A model generated the notes under the pieces. That model searched no databases. It was not told where the DNA came from and was given only the letters and a program-made list of their open reading frames with translations. Both the position numbers and the translations under genes were made by a program. 64,000 bases of DNA from Arthrobacter zhaoxinii (lineage in GTDB: Bacteria; Actinomycetota; Actinomycetes; Actinomycetales; Micrococcaceae): NCBI RefSeq assembly GCF_025244925.1, contig NZ_CP104275.1, positions 3,286,001 through 3,350,000 on the forward strand, in the 5' to 3' direction. Numbering within the stretch: position 1 is the stretch's first letter; every line of letters begins with the position of its first letter. Positions 8,545-16,982 of this stretch are shown one piece after another.

Positions 8545-9183
8545 ATGGCAGGATCCGAGCTGCCGCAGGCGGCGTATAACGGCAAAAGTTTTCCCCGGCA
8601 CACGCAACCGGGGAGCGTCAACGAGGCGGGCCTGGTTGCGCTGGCACGTGACGGAGACCTGACCGCCTTCGAATACCTCGTGGCCATTTACCAGCGCCGG
8701 CTGTTCCGGCTCGCTTACCGGATGCTTCGGGACCGGGGGGACGCCGAAGACGTCGTCCAGGACACCCTGACGGCCGGCTGGCGGATTCTCCCCACCTTGA
8801 ACCGGGAAGAAGCATTCGGCGGCTGGGTCTACCGGACGGCCACCAACCGCTGCCTGGATGTGCTCCGGCACCGCACCTCCCACCCCCAGGACCTGCCGGG
8901 CGCCGATCCGCTGGCCGACGTGGCAGCCGCCGTCACCGCCCGGGAATCGGACCGGGAGTCGGATCCGCACCACACTGCAGAGATGGCCGCGGAGCTGCAG
9001 GCGCTGCGGAGGGCCCTCTCCGTGCTTCCGGCCGACCAGCGGGCCTGCTGGCTGCTCCGTGAGGTCCACGGCCAGAGCTATTCGGAGATCGGTGCCGCCC
9101 TGCGGATCAGTCCGCAGGCGGTGCGCGGCCGCCTGGCCCGGGCCCGCCAACGCCTGACAGCTGCCATGACGCAGTGGCGGTAG
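8545..9183 (+). CDS. ECF RNA polymerase sigma factor (sigma-70 family)
   Basis: This is a 212-aa ECF sigma factor with only regions 2 and 4. Region 2 spans about residues 35-105 (RRLFRLAYRMLRDRGDAEDVV, FGGWVYRTATNRCLDVLR). Region 4 spans about 150-208 (LSVLPADQRACWLLREVHG, YSEIGAALRISPQAVRGRLA), with the helix-turn-helix in the latter part. Start 8545 gives a normal length; the preceding GGACAGGGA is a modest ribosome site. No anti-sigma gene follows; malate synthase is next, with its own promoter. Divergence from the Asp23 operon suggests it controls envelope-stress genes. Confidence 0.88.
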   Translation: MAGSELPQAAYNGKSFPRHTQPGSVNEAGLVALARDGDLTAFEYLVAIYQRRLFRLAYRMLRDRGDAEDVVQDTLTAGWRILPTLNREEAFGGWVYRTATNRCLDVLRHRTSHPQDLPGADPLADVAAAVTARESDRESDPHHTAEMAAELQALRRALSVLPADQRACWLLREVHGQSYSEIGAALRISPQAVRGRLARARQRLTAAMTQWR

Positions 9184-9187
9184 TCCC

Positions 9188-9216
9188 TTGTTATTCCACT
9201 AGTTAGACAATAATAT
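9188..9216 (+). promoter_or_regulatory. Strong sigma-A-type promoter of aceB
   Basis: TTGTTA at 9188-9193, 17 nt spacing, then TAATAT at 9211-9216. This is close to the TTGACA/TATAAT consensus and lies about 60 nt before the malate synthase start, leaving room for a leader. Confidence 0.6.
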
Positions 9217-9279
9217 CCACGATACGGAAGAAGTTGCCGACGTCACGTTGTTCACGGCATTGCCACAGGGAGACCCATT

Positions 9280-10878
9280 ATGGCCATTGAAGTAACCGAC
9301 TCCTCACCCGCCGAAGGTGCGGAACACATCCTGACCCCCGAGGCGCTGGAATTCATTGAAGAACTCCACCGCCGCTTCCGAAGCATCCGGGATGAGCGCC
9401 TTGCCGCCCGTTCCGTCCGGCGGCAGGAAGCCGCCACCACCGGCAGATTGGATTTCCTGCCCGAGACTGCCGACATCCGCAGCGGGCAGTGGACGGTGGC
9501 CGAGGCGCCCGCCGCACTGCAGGACCGCCGCGTGGAAATGACCGGCCCGGCTTCCCCCGCCAAGATGGCCATCAACGCCCTGAACTCCGGCGCCAAGGTC
9601 TGGCTGGCGGACCTTGAAGACGCCTGCACCCCCACCTGGCACAACGTGGTGGATTCCCAGGTGAACCTCTACCGCGCTGCCCGCGGCAATCTGTCCTTCA
9701 CCTCACCCGAGGGCAAGGAGTACGCGCTGCGCACCGATGCGCCCCTCGCCGTCGTCGTGATGCGTCCGCGCGGCTGGCACCTGCCGGAAAAGCACGTGCT
9801 GATCGACGGCGAACCCGCCGTGGGTGCACTGGTGGACTTCGGTCTGCACTTCTTCGCCAACGCCCGGCAACTGCTGGACAACGGGCAGGGCCCGTACTAC
9901 TACCTGCCCAAGATGGAAAGCCATCTGGAGGCCCGCCTCTGGAACGATGTCTTCACCTTCTCCGAGGAGTATGTCGGCGTACCGCAGGGCACCGTCCGCG
10001 CCACCGTCCTGATCGAGACCATCCCGGCCGCCTTCGAAATGGAGGAGATCCTCTACGAACTGCGCGACCATGCCTCCGGCCTGAACGCCGGACGCTGGGA
10101 TTACCTGTTCAGCATGATCAAGGTCTTCCGTGACGCGGGGAAGGCCTATCTGCTGCCGGACCGGGCCGACGTCTCGATGACCGCGCCCTTTATGCGCGCC
10201 TACACCGAACTGCTGGTGAAGACCTGCCACCGCCGCGGGGCCTTTGCCATGGGCGGCATGGCGGCGTTCATCCCCAACCGCCGGGAACCGGAAATCACGG
10301 CGAGCGCGCTGGAGAAGGTAAAAGCGGACAAAACCCGCGAAGCCGGCGACGGTTTTGACGGTTCCTGGGTGGCCCACCCGGATCTGGTGCCGGTCTGCCG
10401 GGAGGTCTTCGACGGCGTGCTCGGCGACAAACCGAGCCAGGTGGACCGCCAGCGCGAGGACGTCGCCGTGACCGCCACGGACCTGCTGGATGTCAGCACG
10501 GCGGAAGGCTCGATTACCGAGGCCGGGCTACGGTCCAACCTCTATGTCGCCGTCAATTACGTTGCCGTCTGGCTCTCCGGCAACGGAGCAGTCGCCATCC
10601 GGAACCTGATGGAGGACGCCGCCACGGCGGAGATTTCCCGCTCGCAGGTCTGGCAGCAGGTGCGCAACAACGTGGTGCTGGAGGATACCGGCGAGACGGT
10701 CACCGAGGAACTGGTCAGCAGGATCCTGGCCGAAGAAACGGAACGGCTGCGCGGGGAAGTGTCGGAGGAAATGTTCACGGGCTACTTCGAGCCGGCCAGC
10801 CGCATCATCGGGGAAATCAGCCTGTCTCCGGACTACACGGACTTCCTGACTCTTCCGGCCTACGAGCTGATCGACTAG
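9280..10878 (+). CDS. aceB: Malate synthase A
   Basis: AceB condenses glyoxylate with acetyl-CoA to malate, the second step of the glyoxylate shunt, in the cytoplasm. At 532 aa it has the usual length of the A isoform. The family signature is RDHASGLNAGRWDYLFS near residue 265. FAMGGMAAFIPNR follows, then DGSWVAHPDLVPV near residue 370. The start is preceded by GGGAGACC. Isocitrate lyase is not in the window. Its stop codon shares bases with the stop of the convergent hydrolase gene (CTAG at 10875-10878), leaving no room for a terminator between them. Confidence 0.95.
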   Translation: MAIEVTDSSPAEGAEHILTPEALEFIEELHRRFRSIRDERLAARSVRRQEAATTGRLDFLPETADIRSGQWTVAEAPAALQDRRVEMTGPASPAKMAINALNSGAKVWLADLEDACTPTWHNVVDSQVNLYRAARGNLSFTSPEGKEYALRTDAPLAVVVMRPRGWHLPEKHVLIDGEPAVGALVDFGLHFFANARQLLDNGQGPYYYLPKMESHLEARLWNDVFTFSEEYVGVPQGTVRATVLIETIPAAFEMEEILYELRDHASGLNAGRWDYLFSMIKVFRDAGKAYLLPDRADVSMTAPFMRAYTELLVKTCHRRGAFAMGGMAAFIPNRREPEITASALEKVKADKTREAGDGFDGSWVAHPDLVPVCREVFDGVLGDKPSQVDRQREDVAVTATDLLDVSTAEGSITEAGLRSNLYVAVNYVAVWLSGNGAVAIRNLMEDAATAEISRSQVWQQVRNNVVLEDTGETVTEELVSRILAEETERLRGEVSEEMFTGYFEPASRIIGEISLSPDYTDFLTLPAYELID

Positions 10879-11891
10879 CCCTCCGGCAGGCGGGCCTTGC
10901 CGAAGTGCGGCAGGGCCCGCAGGTAACCGCTCCCCCAGCGGGTGATTGCGTTGTACGCCCGGGCCCGAACCGCCGGTGCGGACAGGAACACGTCGTGCAT
11001 GGCGTCCGGGATCCGGTCCACGCTCACGGTGGAGCCCAGCGAGAGCGAGCGGTGAGCCACCACGTTGACGTCCAGCACGACGTCGGAGCGCGCCGCATCT
11101 TCGGACCAGCGCGGATGCAGGTAGCTGTTGTCCGACAGCAGCACCAGGACGGGCAGCTGCAGGTGCAGGCCTGCCGCCACCGTTGCCTGGGCGGAGAACA
11201 CTGCATGCAGGAAAGCGACTGTGACCGGGAACCCCCGCACGGGACGCCATTCGGTGTCGTACTGCCATTCCCCGCCGAACGCCGCAGACACCGTCCGGGT
11301 GTAGATTCCAGGGTCAACCGGCGGCAACGGCCTGCGGGGATGGTGCTGTGCCTCCAGGCTGACCAGCGGGGAAATGACCCGGCGGGCCAGTTCCGTGGCC
11401 TGGAATTCCAGCCAGGGGCTGTTCAGGATCAGGGCTGCGGCCCGGCCGGGGTTGCGGTGCGCCCAGACCGCCAGCGTCAGTCCGCCGGTGGAGTGCCCGA
11501 GCAGGATCAGCGGCCGCGCGTCTGCGGCGTTTTGCCCCATGGCCTGCAGTGCGGCGTCCAGATCTGCGTCGTAGTCGCTGAGGTCCCGGACATATCCGGG
11601 TTCCTCCCCCGGGCGCAGGCTCCGCCCGTAGTTGTGCAGGTCGACGGCGAAGAACCGGGCTCCCTGCCCGGCCCAGTAGCGTGCCAGTTCGGTCTGGAAG
11701 AAATAGTCGGACCAGCCGTGCACATAAAGAACATCCGCCGTTGGGCCGGGCGTTGGCCCGGACGGCGGATCTGACGGCGTGTAGCGGACCAGGGTGGTAA
11801 CCCTGCCGCCGGGCAGGTCCAGGGTCAGCTGGTCGAATCCCTCGCCCAGGATGTCCGGTTCCCACCGGCGCCGGGGGCGCGGTCTGCTCAT
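10875..11891 (-). CDS. Alpha/beta hydrolase (lysophospholipase-like)
   Basis: This 338-aa cytoplasmic serine hydrolase carries the oxyanion motif VHGWSDYF near residue 56. The nucleophile elbow LGHSTGG is near residue 122. A late His lies in a DAMHDVFLS motif near residue 305, consistent with the Ser-Asp/Glu-His triad. The start at 11891 overlaps the stop of the upstream alcohol dehydrogenase by ATGA, so the two are translationally coupled. The overall pattern resembles monoacylglycerol lipase or lysophospholipase proteins, but the substrate cannot be read from sequence. Confidence 0.82.
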   Translation of the reverse strand: MSRPRPRRRWEPDILGEGFDQLTLDLPGGRVTTLVRYTPSDPPSGPTPGPTADVLYVHGWSDYFFQTELARYWAGQGARFFAVDLHNYGRSLRPGEEPGYVRDLSDYDADLDAALQAMGQNAADARPLILLGHSTGGLTLAVWAHRNPGRAAALILNSPWLEFQATELARRVISPLVSLEAQHHPRRPLPPVDPGIYTRTVSAAFGGEWQYDTEWRPVRGFPVTVAFLHAVFSAQATVAAGLHLQLPVLVLLSDNSYLHPRWSEDAARSDVVLDVNVVAHRSLSLGSTVSVDRIPDAMHDVFLSAPAVRARAYNAITRWGSGYLRALPHFGKARLPEG

Positions 11892-13033
11892 GCGGAACCA
11901 CCGTCCGTTTCGAAGCGGATGACCTGGCGGATGGCCTGGCCGTCCGCCAAAGTATCCATGGCCGCGTTGATGTCCTCCAGGGCAATGGTGGAGGAGACCA
12001 GTTCCTCCACCGGCAGCTTCCCTTCCCGCCACAGCTGCGCATAGACGGGGATGTCGCGGGACGGAACGGCGGATCCGAGGTAGCTGCCGATGATGGTCCG
12101 CGCCTCAGCGGTAAGAGTCAGCGGTGCAATTTCGGAGGTCTGGTCCGGGGCGGGCAGCCCGACGGTGACGGTGGTGCCGCCGGGAGCGGTGATCCGTACA
12201 GCCGTTTCGAAGGCGCGGGGATGCCCGGCGGCTTCGATGACCAGGGCGGGGCGGATGCCGGCGTCGAGCGCCTCCTGCGGAGTGTAGACCGCGTCCGCTC
12301 CGAGTTCCCGGGCGCGGGCCAGCTTCCCGGGCAGCGCGTCGATGCCGATCACGCTGTGCACGTCCAGGGACAGTGCCGTCAGCAGCGCCGCCATGCCGAC
12401 GCCGCCCAGCCCGACGACCGCGACGTCGTCGTCCTTCCCCGGACGGGCCGGGTTCAGCACCGCGCCTCCACCGGTCAGCACCGCGCAGCCCAGCAGGGCA
12501 GCCACCTCCGGCGGGATGTCGTCCTCCACCGGGACCACGGACTTCCGGTTGACCACGGCGCGGGTGGCAAAACCGGAGACGCCGAGGTGGTGCCGCACTT
12601 CTTCGCCGCCCTTACCGTGCAGCCGCATGCCGCCGCCGAGCAGCGTGCCGGCGTTGTTGGCCGCGGACCCGGGAATACACGGCATTTTGCCCTCGGTCCG
12701 GCAGCCTGCGCATTCGCCGCAGCGGGGCAGGAAGGCCATCACTACCCGCTGCCCGACGGCGAGGTCCTCCACCCCTTCACCCAGCTCCTCCACCTTGCCG
12801 GCGGCTTCGTGCCCGAGCAGCATGGGCAGCGGCCTTCTGCGGCTTCCGTTCACTACCGACAGGTCCGAATGGCACAGGCTTGCCGCCTCGATGCGCACCA
12901 GGATTTCCCCCGGTCCCGGCGGCTGAAGCTGAAGGTCCCGGACCACAAGCGGCCGGGACTGCGCGTAGGGACGCGGAGCACCGATGGTCTGCAGGACCGC
13001 GCCGCGGATGGACCTGGTGCTGTCGGTGCCCAT
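11888..13033 (-). CDS. Zinc-dependent alcohol dehydrogenase (MDR superfamily)
   Basis: This 381-aa medium-chain dehydrogenase has catalytic-zinc ligands in SLCHSDLSV and GHEAAGKVEELGEG. The structural-zinc lobe is CGECAGCRTEGKMPC (four Cys), and the Rossmann motif is VVGLGGVGMAALL near residue 200. Long insertions and the class-III-like pattern (FATRAVVNRKSVV) resemble NAD-dependent aryl- or S-(hydroxymethyl) dehydrogenases. It is cotranscribed with the overlapping alpha/beta hydrolase gene, so it may oxidise the alcohol released by that hydrolase; this is inferred from context only. Confidence 0.85.
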   Translation of the reverse strand: MGTDSTRSIRGAVLQTIGAPRPYAQSRPLVVRDLQLQPPGPGEILVRIEAASLCHSDLSVVNGSRRRPLPMLLGHEAAGKVEELGEGVEDLAVGQRVVMAFLPRCGECAGCRTEGKMPCIPGSAANNAGTLLGGGMRLHGKGGEEVRHHLGVSGFATRAVVNRKSVVPVEDDIPPEVAALLGCAVLTGGGAVLNPARPGKDDDVAVVGLGGVGMAALLTALSLDVHSVIGIDALPGKLARARELGADAVYTPQEALDAGIRPALVIEAAGHPRAFETAVRITAPGGTTVTVGLPAPDQTSEIAPLTLTAEARTIIGSYLGSAVPSRDIPVYAQLWREGKLPVEELVSSTIALEDINAAMDTLADGQAIRQVIRFETDGGSA

Positions 13034-13191
13034 GAACTCTCCTTTGAGTATTCGCCGAACCGGATTCCGGCGCCCCTTTTCAACACAACAGCCCTATTCC
13101 ACCACGCCTGTTCCGCACCGTCCCGGGTTCCGTCCGGACAACACGGTGCCGGTGGCTGCCCAGCCGCCATTCCTTTGGCAGGATTAGGACC

Positions 13192-13620
13192 ATGAGGAAC
13201 AGTTCCAGGACCGTACCGGCACTGCCGGACAAAGACACCCTTGCGCTGAAGCGCGCGCTGGCCGCCGGGGACGTCACCGTCTTCGTGGACGGCACCGCCC
13301 TGCGCCTGCCTGAGGCCGCCCGGGATGCGGTGCTGGACCTGCTGTCCCGCCTCGCGGAGGGCAACCCGGTGACCGTGTCCTCCGAGCCGTCCGTGCCGGC
13401 CGATCCGCCGTTCCCCGCCGGACCGGTACCGCTTCTGACCACCTCCCAGGCAGCCGCGGCCGCCGGCATCTCGCACACCTACCTGCGGAACCTGACGGAT
13501 GCCGGCATCATCCCGGTCCAGTACCGGGGTTCGCACCGCCGCATCCGGATGGAAGACATCCAGTCCTGGCTCGAATCCCAGCAGGCCGCGAAAGCAGCCA
13601 AAGCGGCAGAGGAAGCCTGA
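13192..13620 (+). CDS. Excisionase/MerR-like helix-turn-helix protein
   Basis: This 142-aa protein has an N-terminal region like a short antitoxin or Phd-type segment (ALRLPEAARDAVLDLLSRLAEG). Its C-terminal excisionase-type winged helix-turn-helix covers about residues 82-128 (LLTTSQAAAAAGISHTYLRN, then AGIIPVQYRGSHRRIRMEDI). An Ala/Lys-rich tail follows. AGGA precedes the ATG. Such proteins are often antitoxins paired with a PIN-domain toxin, but no toxin gene follows; the next gene is ald. It may be a lone DNA-binding protein. Confidence 0.72.
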   Translation: MRNSSRTVPALPDKDTLALKRALAAGDVTVFVDGTALRLPEAARDAVLDLLSRLAEGNPVTVSSEPSVPADPPFPAGPVPLLTTSQAAAAAGISHTYLRNLTDAGIIPVQYRGSHRRIRMEDIQSWLESQQAAKAAKAAEEA

Positions 13621-13701
13621 CCTTAAGTCCGGCGGGGGGATCTATGCTGGGGCTGTGTCGGCGGACACCTCGCCGGCTGAACCTACTGACGGAGCAATAC
13701 T

Positions 13702-14820
13702 GTGATCATCGGTATCCCCAAGGAAATCAAGAACAATGAATTCCGCGTAGCAATTACGGCTTCGGGCGTGCACGAACTGCGTGCCCATGGACACCAGGTG
13801 CTGGTACAGAGCGGTGCCGGCACCGGCTCGAACATCACCGACGCGGAATACGCCGCTGCCGGAGCGCAGATCCTGGACTCAGCCGACGACGTCTGGTCCC
13901 GGGCCGCTATGGTCCTCAAGGTCAAGGAGCCCATCGCGTCCGAATACCGGCATTTCCGCCCCGGCCTGATACTCTTTACGTACCTGCACCTGGCTGCGGA
14001 GCCGGAACTGACCGCCGCCCTGCTGGACAGCGGCGTCACCGCGATTGCCTATGAAACCGTGCAGCGCGGCCGCGCCCTCCCGCTGCTGGCACCCATGTCC
14101 GAAGTGGCCGGACGGCTTTCGGTCCAGGTGGGGGCGCAGTCCCTGATGGCTCCCGCCGGCGGCCCCGGACTGCTGCTGGGCGGCGTGCCGGGGGTCCGGT
14201 CCGCGAAGGTAGTGGTGCTCGGAGCCGGCGTGGCCGGAACCAATGCCGCCGCCGCCGCCGTCGGCGCCCATGCCGACGTCACGGTCCTGGACATCAATAT
14301 CGACCGGCTGCGTGAACTTGATGAGCTGTACGCGGGCCGGATCAAGACCGTGGCCTCCAATTCCTTCGAGATCGAACGGGCCATCGTGGACGCTGACCTG
14401 GTCATCGGCTCGGTGCTGATTCCCGGCGCCCGGGCGCCCAAGCTGGTGACCAATGACATGGTTTCGCGGATGAAGCCGGGAAGCGTGCTGGTGGACATTG
14501 CCGTGGACCAGGGCGGCTGCTTCGAAGACAGCCATCCCACGACGCACGAGGATCCCACCTTCCGTGTGCACGGGTCGCTGTTCTACTGCGTGGCCAACAT
14601 GCCGGGAGCGGTCCCCAACACGTCCACCTACGCCTTGACCAACGTGACGCTGCCGTACGCGGTGGCGCTGGCCAGCCTCGGCGTGGCGGGCGCCTTCGAG
14701 AAGTACCCGGACCTCGCCCACGGCCTCAACATCGCCGGCGGCCGTGTCACCCATTCCTCGGTCTCTGCTGCCCACGGTTTGGAACTGGCCTCGGACTGGC
14801 CGGATCTGGTGGCTTCCTAG
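13702..14820 (+). CDS. ald: Alanine dehydrogenase
   Basis: Ald reversibly deaminates L-alanine to pyruvate with NAD+. The 372-aa product starts with GTG at 13702, preceded by GGAG, and reads MIIGIPKEIKNNEFRVAIT, the typical N-terminus. The conserved GAGTGSNITDAEY and VKEPIASEY stretches follow. The Rossmann nucleotide motif VVVLGAGVAGTNAA is near residue 170, and GSVLIPGARAPKLV is near 238. It is monocistronic, with a strong terminator after it. It links amino-acid catabolism to pyruvate and is often induced by alanine or low oxygen in Actinobacteria. Confidence 0.95.
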   Translation: MIIGIPKEIKNNEFRVAITASGVHELRAHGHQVLVQSGAGTGSNITDAEYAAAGAQILDSADDVWSRAAMVLKVKEPIASEYRHFRPGLILFTYLHLAAEPELTAALLDSGVTAIAYETVQRGRALPLLAPMSEVAGRLSVQVGAQSLMAPAGGPGLLLGGVPGVRSAKVVVLGAGVAGTNAAAAAVGAHADVTVLDINIDRLRELDELYAGRIKTVASNSFEIERAIVDADLVIGSVLIPGARAPKLVTNDMVSRMKPGSVLVDIAVDQGGCFEDSHPTTHEDPTFRVHGSLFYCVANMPGAVPNTSTYALTNVTLPYAVALASLGVAGAFEKYPDLAHGLNIAGGRVTHSSVSAAHGLELASDWPDLVAS

Positions 14821-14832
14821 CGGTTCGGCAGC

Positions 14833-14873
14833 CGCCGCCCGGTCCGCCGCTTTCCGCGGCGGACCGGGCGGCG
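14833..14873. terminator. Bidirectional terminator between ald and the MFS gene
   Basis: An 18-bp perfect inverted repeat (14833-14850 and 14856-14873) with a TTTCC loop lies between two convergent stop codons. It is very GC-rich, with no long T-run, as is common in this group. Confidence 0.8.
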
Positions 14874-14874
14874 C

Positions 14875-16215
14875 CTAATGGGCCGGGGCCGGCGCCGGCT
14901 CCTTGGAGGCGGATCCGCGCAGGACCGGCTGGCCCAGCAGCGAGATAATGACCGCCCCCAGGGCCATCGGAATAACGAACAGGAAGTAGAGGTCGCCGGC
15001 CGTCCAGCCGCCGTCGATCAGCGCTCCGGCCAGGATCGGGGAGATGATGGCACCCACGCGCCCCATCCCGATCACCAGTCCCAGGGCGGTGCCGCGGACC
15101 TCGCTGGTGTAGTAGGTGGGGCTGATCGCCAGCATGCCGGCGATTGGTGCGTTCGAGCCGAAGCCCACCAGCGCCGCCGCGAACAGGGCCCAGCCGAGCG
15201 GGCCGGTGGTCGAGTTGGCAAACACCACGAAGGTGGCGGCGCCGATGACAAAGAACACGGCCAGGACCTTGCGCATGGGGAAGCGTGCACCGAACAGGCC
15301 CAGCAGGACGCCGCCGATAATTGCGCCGACGCTGAAGAGCACTCCGGCGTTGATGCCGTCCTGGGCGGTGAATCCGCTGGCGGTAATCAGTCTCGGAGTC
15401 CAGGAATTCGCGAAGTAGAAGCTCGCCATCAGCACAAAGTAGGCCAGCGCCAGCAGGATCGTGCGTCGGGCGTTGTAGCCGGTCAGGATGTCGGCGAAAC
15501 GGGACTTGCGCTGATCCGCGGCCACGGTGTCGGGCAGGACATCCACCGCGGGCTGCCTGATGGCTCGCAGGCTGTGGTTGACGCGGGCCAGGGCGTTGGC
15601 CGGACGCCGCACCAGCAGATAATCCACCGATTCCGGAAACACCTTCATCACCAGCGGGATCATCAGGAAGGTGACGACGGCGCCGAACAGGAATGCCGAA
15701 CGCCAGCCGTACTGGCTGATCAGAACGCCGCTGATCAGGCCGCCCAGGACTCCGCCGATCGGCTGTCCGATGCTGACGATGGACAGGGCAGTGGAGCGGC
15801 GCTTGGCGTTGGAGAACTCGGACGCGAAGACGCTGATGGTGGACTGCAGCGTTCCAATCGCGATACCCGTGAGGAAGCGCAGGATCACCAGGACGGCGTA
15901 GCTGGGGGCGAAAAAGGAGGCCAGCATGCCGGCGGCGACAATGCAGACGCCGATCAGCACTGTTTTCTGGCGCCCGATGATGTCGGAGACCGTCGAAACG
16001 AAAATGGATCCGACTGCCATTCCCACCAGCGCGGCGCTGAGCAGGTAGCCCAACTGCGCTCCCGTCAGGCCCCATTCCTCGACGACATGGCTGGCGCTGA
16101 AGGCCATCACCAGGACGTCGAAGCCGTCGATCATATAAAGGGCGGTGCAGATGGCGATGATCGCCACCTGCCGCGGGCTCATCCGTGAATCTTCTATCCG
16201 GTCCTTGATTTGCAC
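14875..16215 (-). CDS. MFS transporter, aromatic acid:H+ symporter (AAHS) family
   Basis: This permease of about 446 aa has 12 predicted helices. AAHS-type features are LYMIDGFDVLVMAF in helix 1 (with the DGFD motif), SDIIGRQKTVLIG in loop 2-3, and RFLTGIAIGTLQSTISV. The family imports benzoate, vanillate, protocatechuate or related acids. The start is uncertain: GTG 16215 and TTG 16218 give the family-like N-terminus VQIKDRIEDSRMSPRQ, whereas ATG 16182 would remove it. No aromatic-degradation genes are adjacent, so the substrate stays open. Confidence 0.85.
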   Translation of the reverse strand: MQIKDRIEDSRMSPRQVAIIAICTALYMIDGFDVLVMAFSASHVVEEWGLTGAQLGYLLSAALVGMAVGSIFVSTVSDIIGRQKTVLIGVCIVAAGMLASFFAPSYAVLVILRFLTGIAIGTLQSTISVFASEFSNAKRRSTALSIVSIGQPIGGVLGGLISGVLISQYGWRSAFLFGAVVTFLMIPLVMKVFPESVDYLLVRRPANALARVNHSLRAIRQPAVDVLPDTVAADQRKSRFADILTGYNARRTILLALAYFVLMASFYFANSWTPRLITASGFTAQDGINAGVLFSVGAIIGGVLLGLFGARFPMRKVLAVFFVIGAATFVVFANSTTGPLGWALFAAALVGFGSNAPIAGMLAISPTYYTSEVRGTALGLVIGMGRVGAIISPILAGALIDGGWTAGDLYFLFVIPMALGAVIISLLGQPVLRGSASKEPAPAPAH

Positions 16216-16281
16216 CAAACAAAGCTAGCTGAGAAATACGTCACAGAACATTCCGTGTCGCAGAATGGCGGCATCATGACG

Positions 16282-16356
16282 GACCGGCCGGTCGGTTTAA
16301 CCGCGTGGGGCGCCCTCCGATTCCGTTTGTTCCGCGGGGAAACGCCGCACTAGGAT
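16282..16356 (+). promoter_or_regulatory. Palindrome and promoter before the small CxxC ORF
   Basis: A perfect 12-bp palindrome GACCGGCCGGTC sits at 16282-16293. Downstream, TTGTTC (16327-16332), 18 nt, TAGGAT (16351-16356) forms a plausible promoter for the genes starting at 16418. The palindrome could be an operator for either divergent direction. Confidence 0.4.
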
Positions 16357-16417
16357 AACCATTGGTCAAGACGGGGCCGCTTACCCAGCCGCACCTTCTT
16401 AACATTTCGAGGAACCT

Positions 16418-16519
16418 GTGCCGTCTTGCCACGTCTGCGACAGCGACACCTTGTCTCATACCAGCGCCCAGGGGATCCCGGTCCTGCTCCGTGCCCGCGC
16501 TGCCGGAGCATCCGCGTGA
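16418..16519 (+). CDS. Small 33-aa CxxC peptide ORF, coupled to the next gene
   Basis: GTG 16418, with GAGGAA 5 nt upstream, opens a 33-codon ORF beginning VPSCHVCDSDTLSH. Its TGA (16517-16519) overlaps a GTG start of the following regulator (GTGA), a typical coupled arrangement. The Cys-His-x-Cys-Asp stretch could bind metal or sense redox, or the ORF may be a leader peptide with no product function. It resembles no family I know. Support is the ribosome site, the promoter and the overlap; coding is not proven. Confidence 0.4.
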   Translation: MPSCHVCDSDTLSHTSAQGIPVLLRARAAGASA

Positions 16520-16980
16520 TTCCGGAACAGGAAGAAACACCTCCGGTTCCACCCGCCGCCTCCGAACCCGCGTCCGCACCCGGATACCTTCCGCGCCTGC
16601 TTTCCGCGGCCGCCTATGTGTCGCTGCTTGCCTCCGACAGGGCACTGGAGCGGTTCGGCCTGAACCGGAACAGCTTCGGAGTGCTGGAGCGCCTTGCCTC
16701 GGAGGCAGCCACGGAAGGCGTGCTGGCCGAGGCGACCCGCCTGGCGCCGGCAGCCGTTCAGCGGAACCTGGCGGATCTGCGGTCCTCCGGATATGCACTG
16801 CGGGGCGAATCGGGGACGTGGTCGGTGACCGATGCCGGCCTCAGGGCCATTGAATGCGCCCATCTGGCCTCTGCGGAAGCGTCCCTGGATGCGGAAGACA
16901 GCCGGGAGCTGCGGCAGGCACTGCATTCCCTCATCGCCTCACTTCGACTCGAGCAGCCGGACGGTGAGTCCCGGCCCTGA
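16516..16980 (+). CDS. Winged-helix (MarR-like) transcriptional regulator
   Basis: The 154-aa protein has a Pro-rich N-terminus (residues 1-25) and a MarR-like winged helix at about 45-120. The recognition helix region is LAPAAVQRNLADLRSSGY and the wing is GTWSVTDAGLRAIE. The GTG start at 16516 overlaps the preceding small ORF's stop and is preferred over an upstream TTG at 16426 that has no ribosome site. Its target is unknown; it is divergent from the AAHS transporter and convergent with a TetR gene. A MarR-type repressor of the transporter is possible. Confidence 0.6.
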   Translation: MIPEQEETPPVPPAASEPASAPGYLPRLLSAAAYVSLLASDRALERFGLNRNSFGVLERLASEAATEGVLAEATRLAPAAVQRNLADLRSSGYALRGESGTWSVTDAGLRAIECAHLASAEASLDAEDSRELRQALHSLIASLRLEQPDGESRP

Positions 16981-16982
16981 GC

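Noticed and set aside
13192..13620. Toxin-antitoxin module
   Set aside because: The protein looks antitoxin-like but no toxin gene follows; ald is next.
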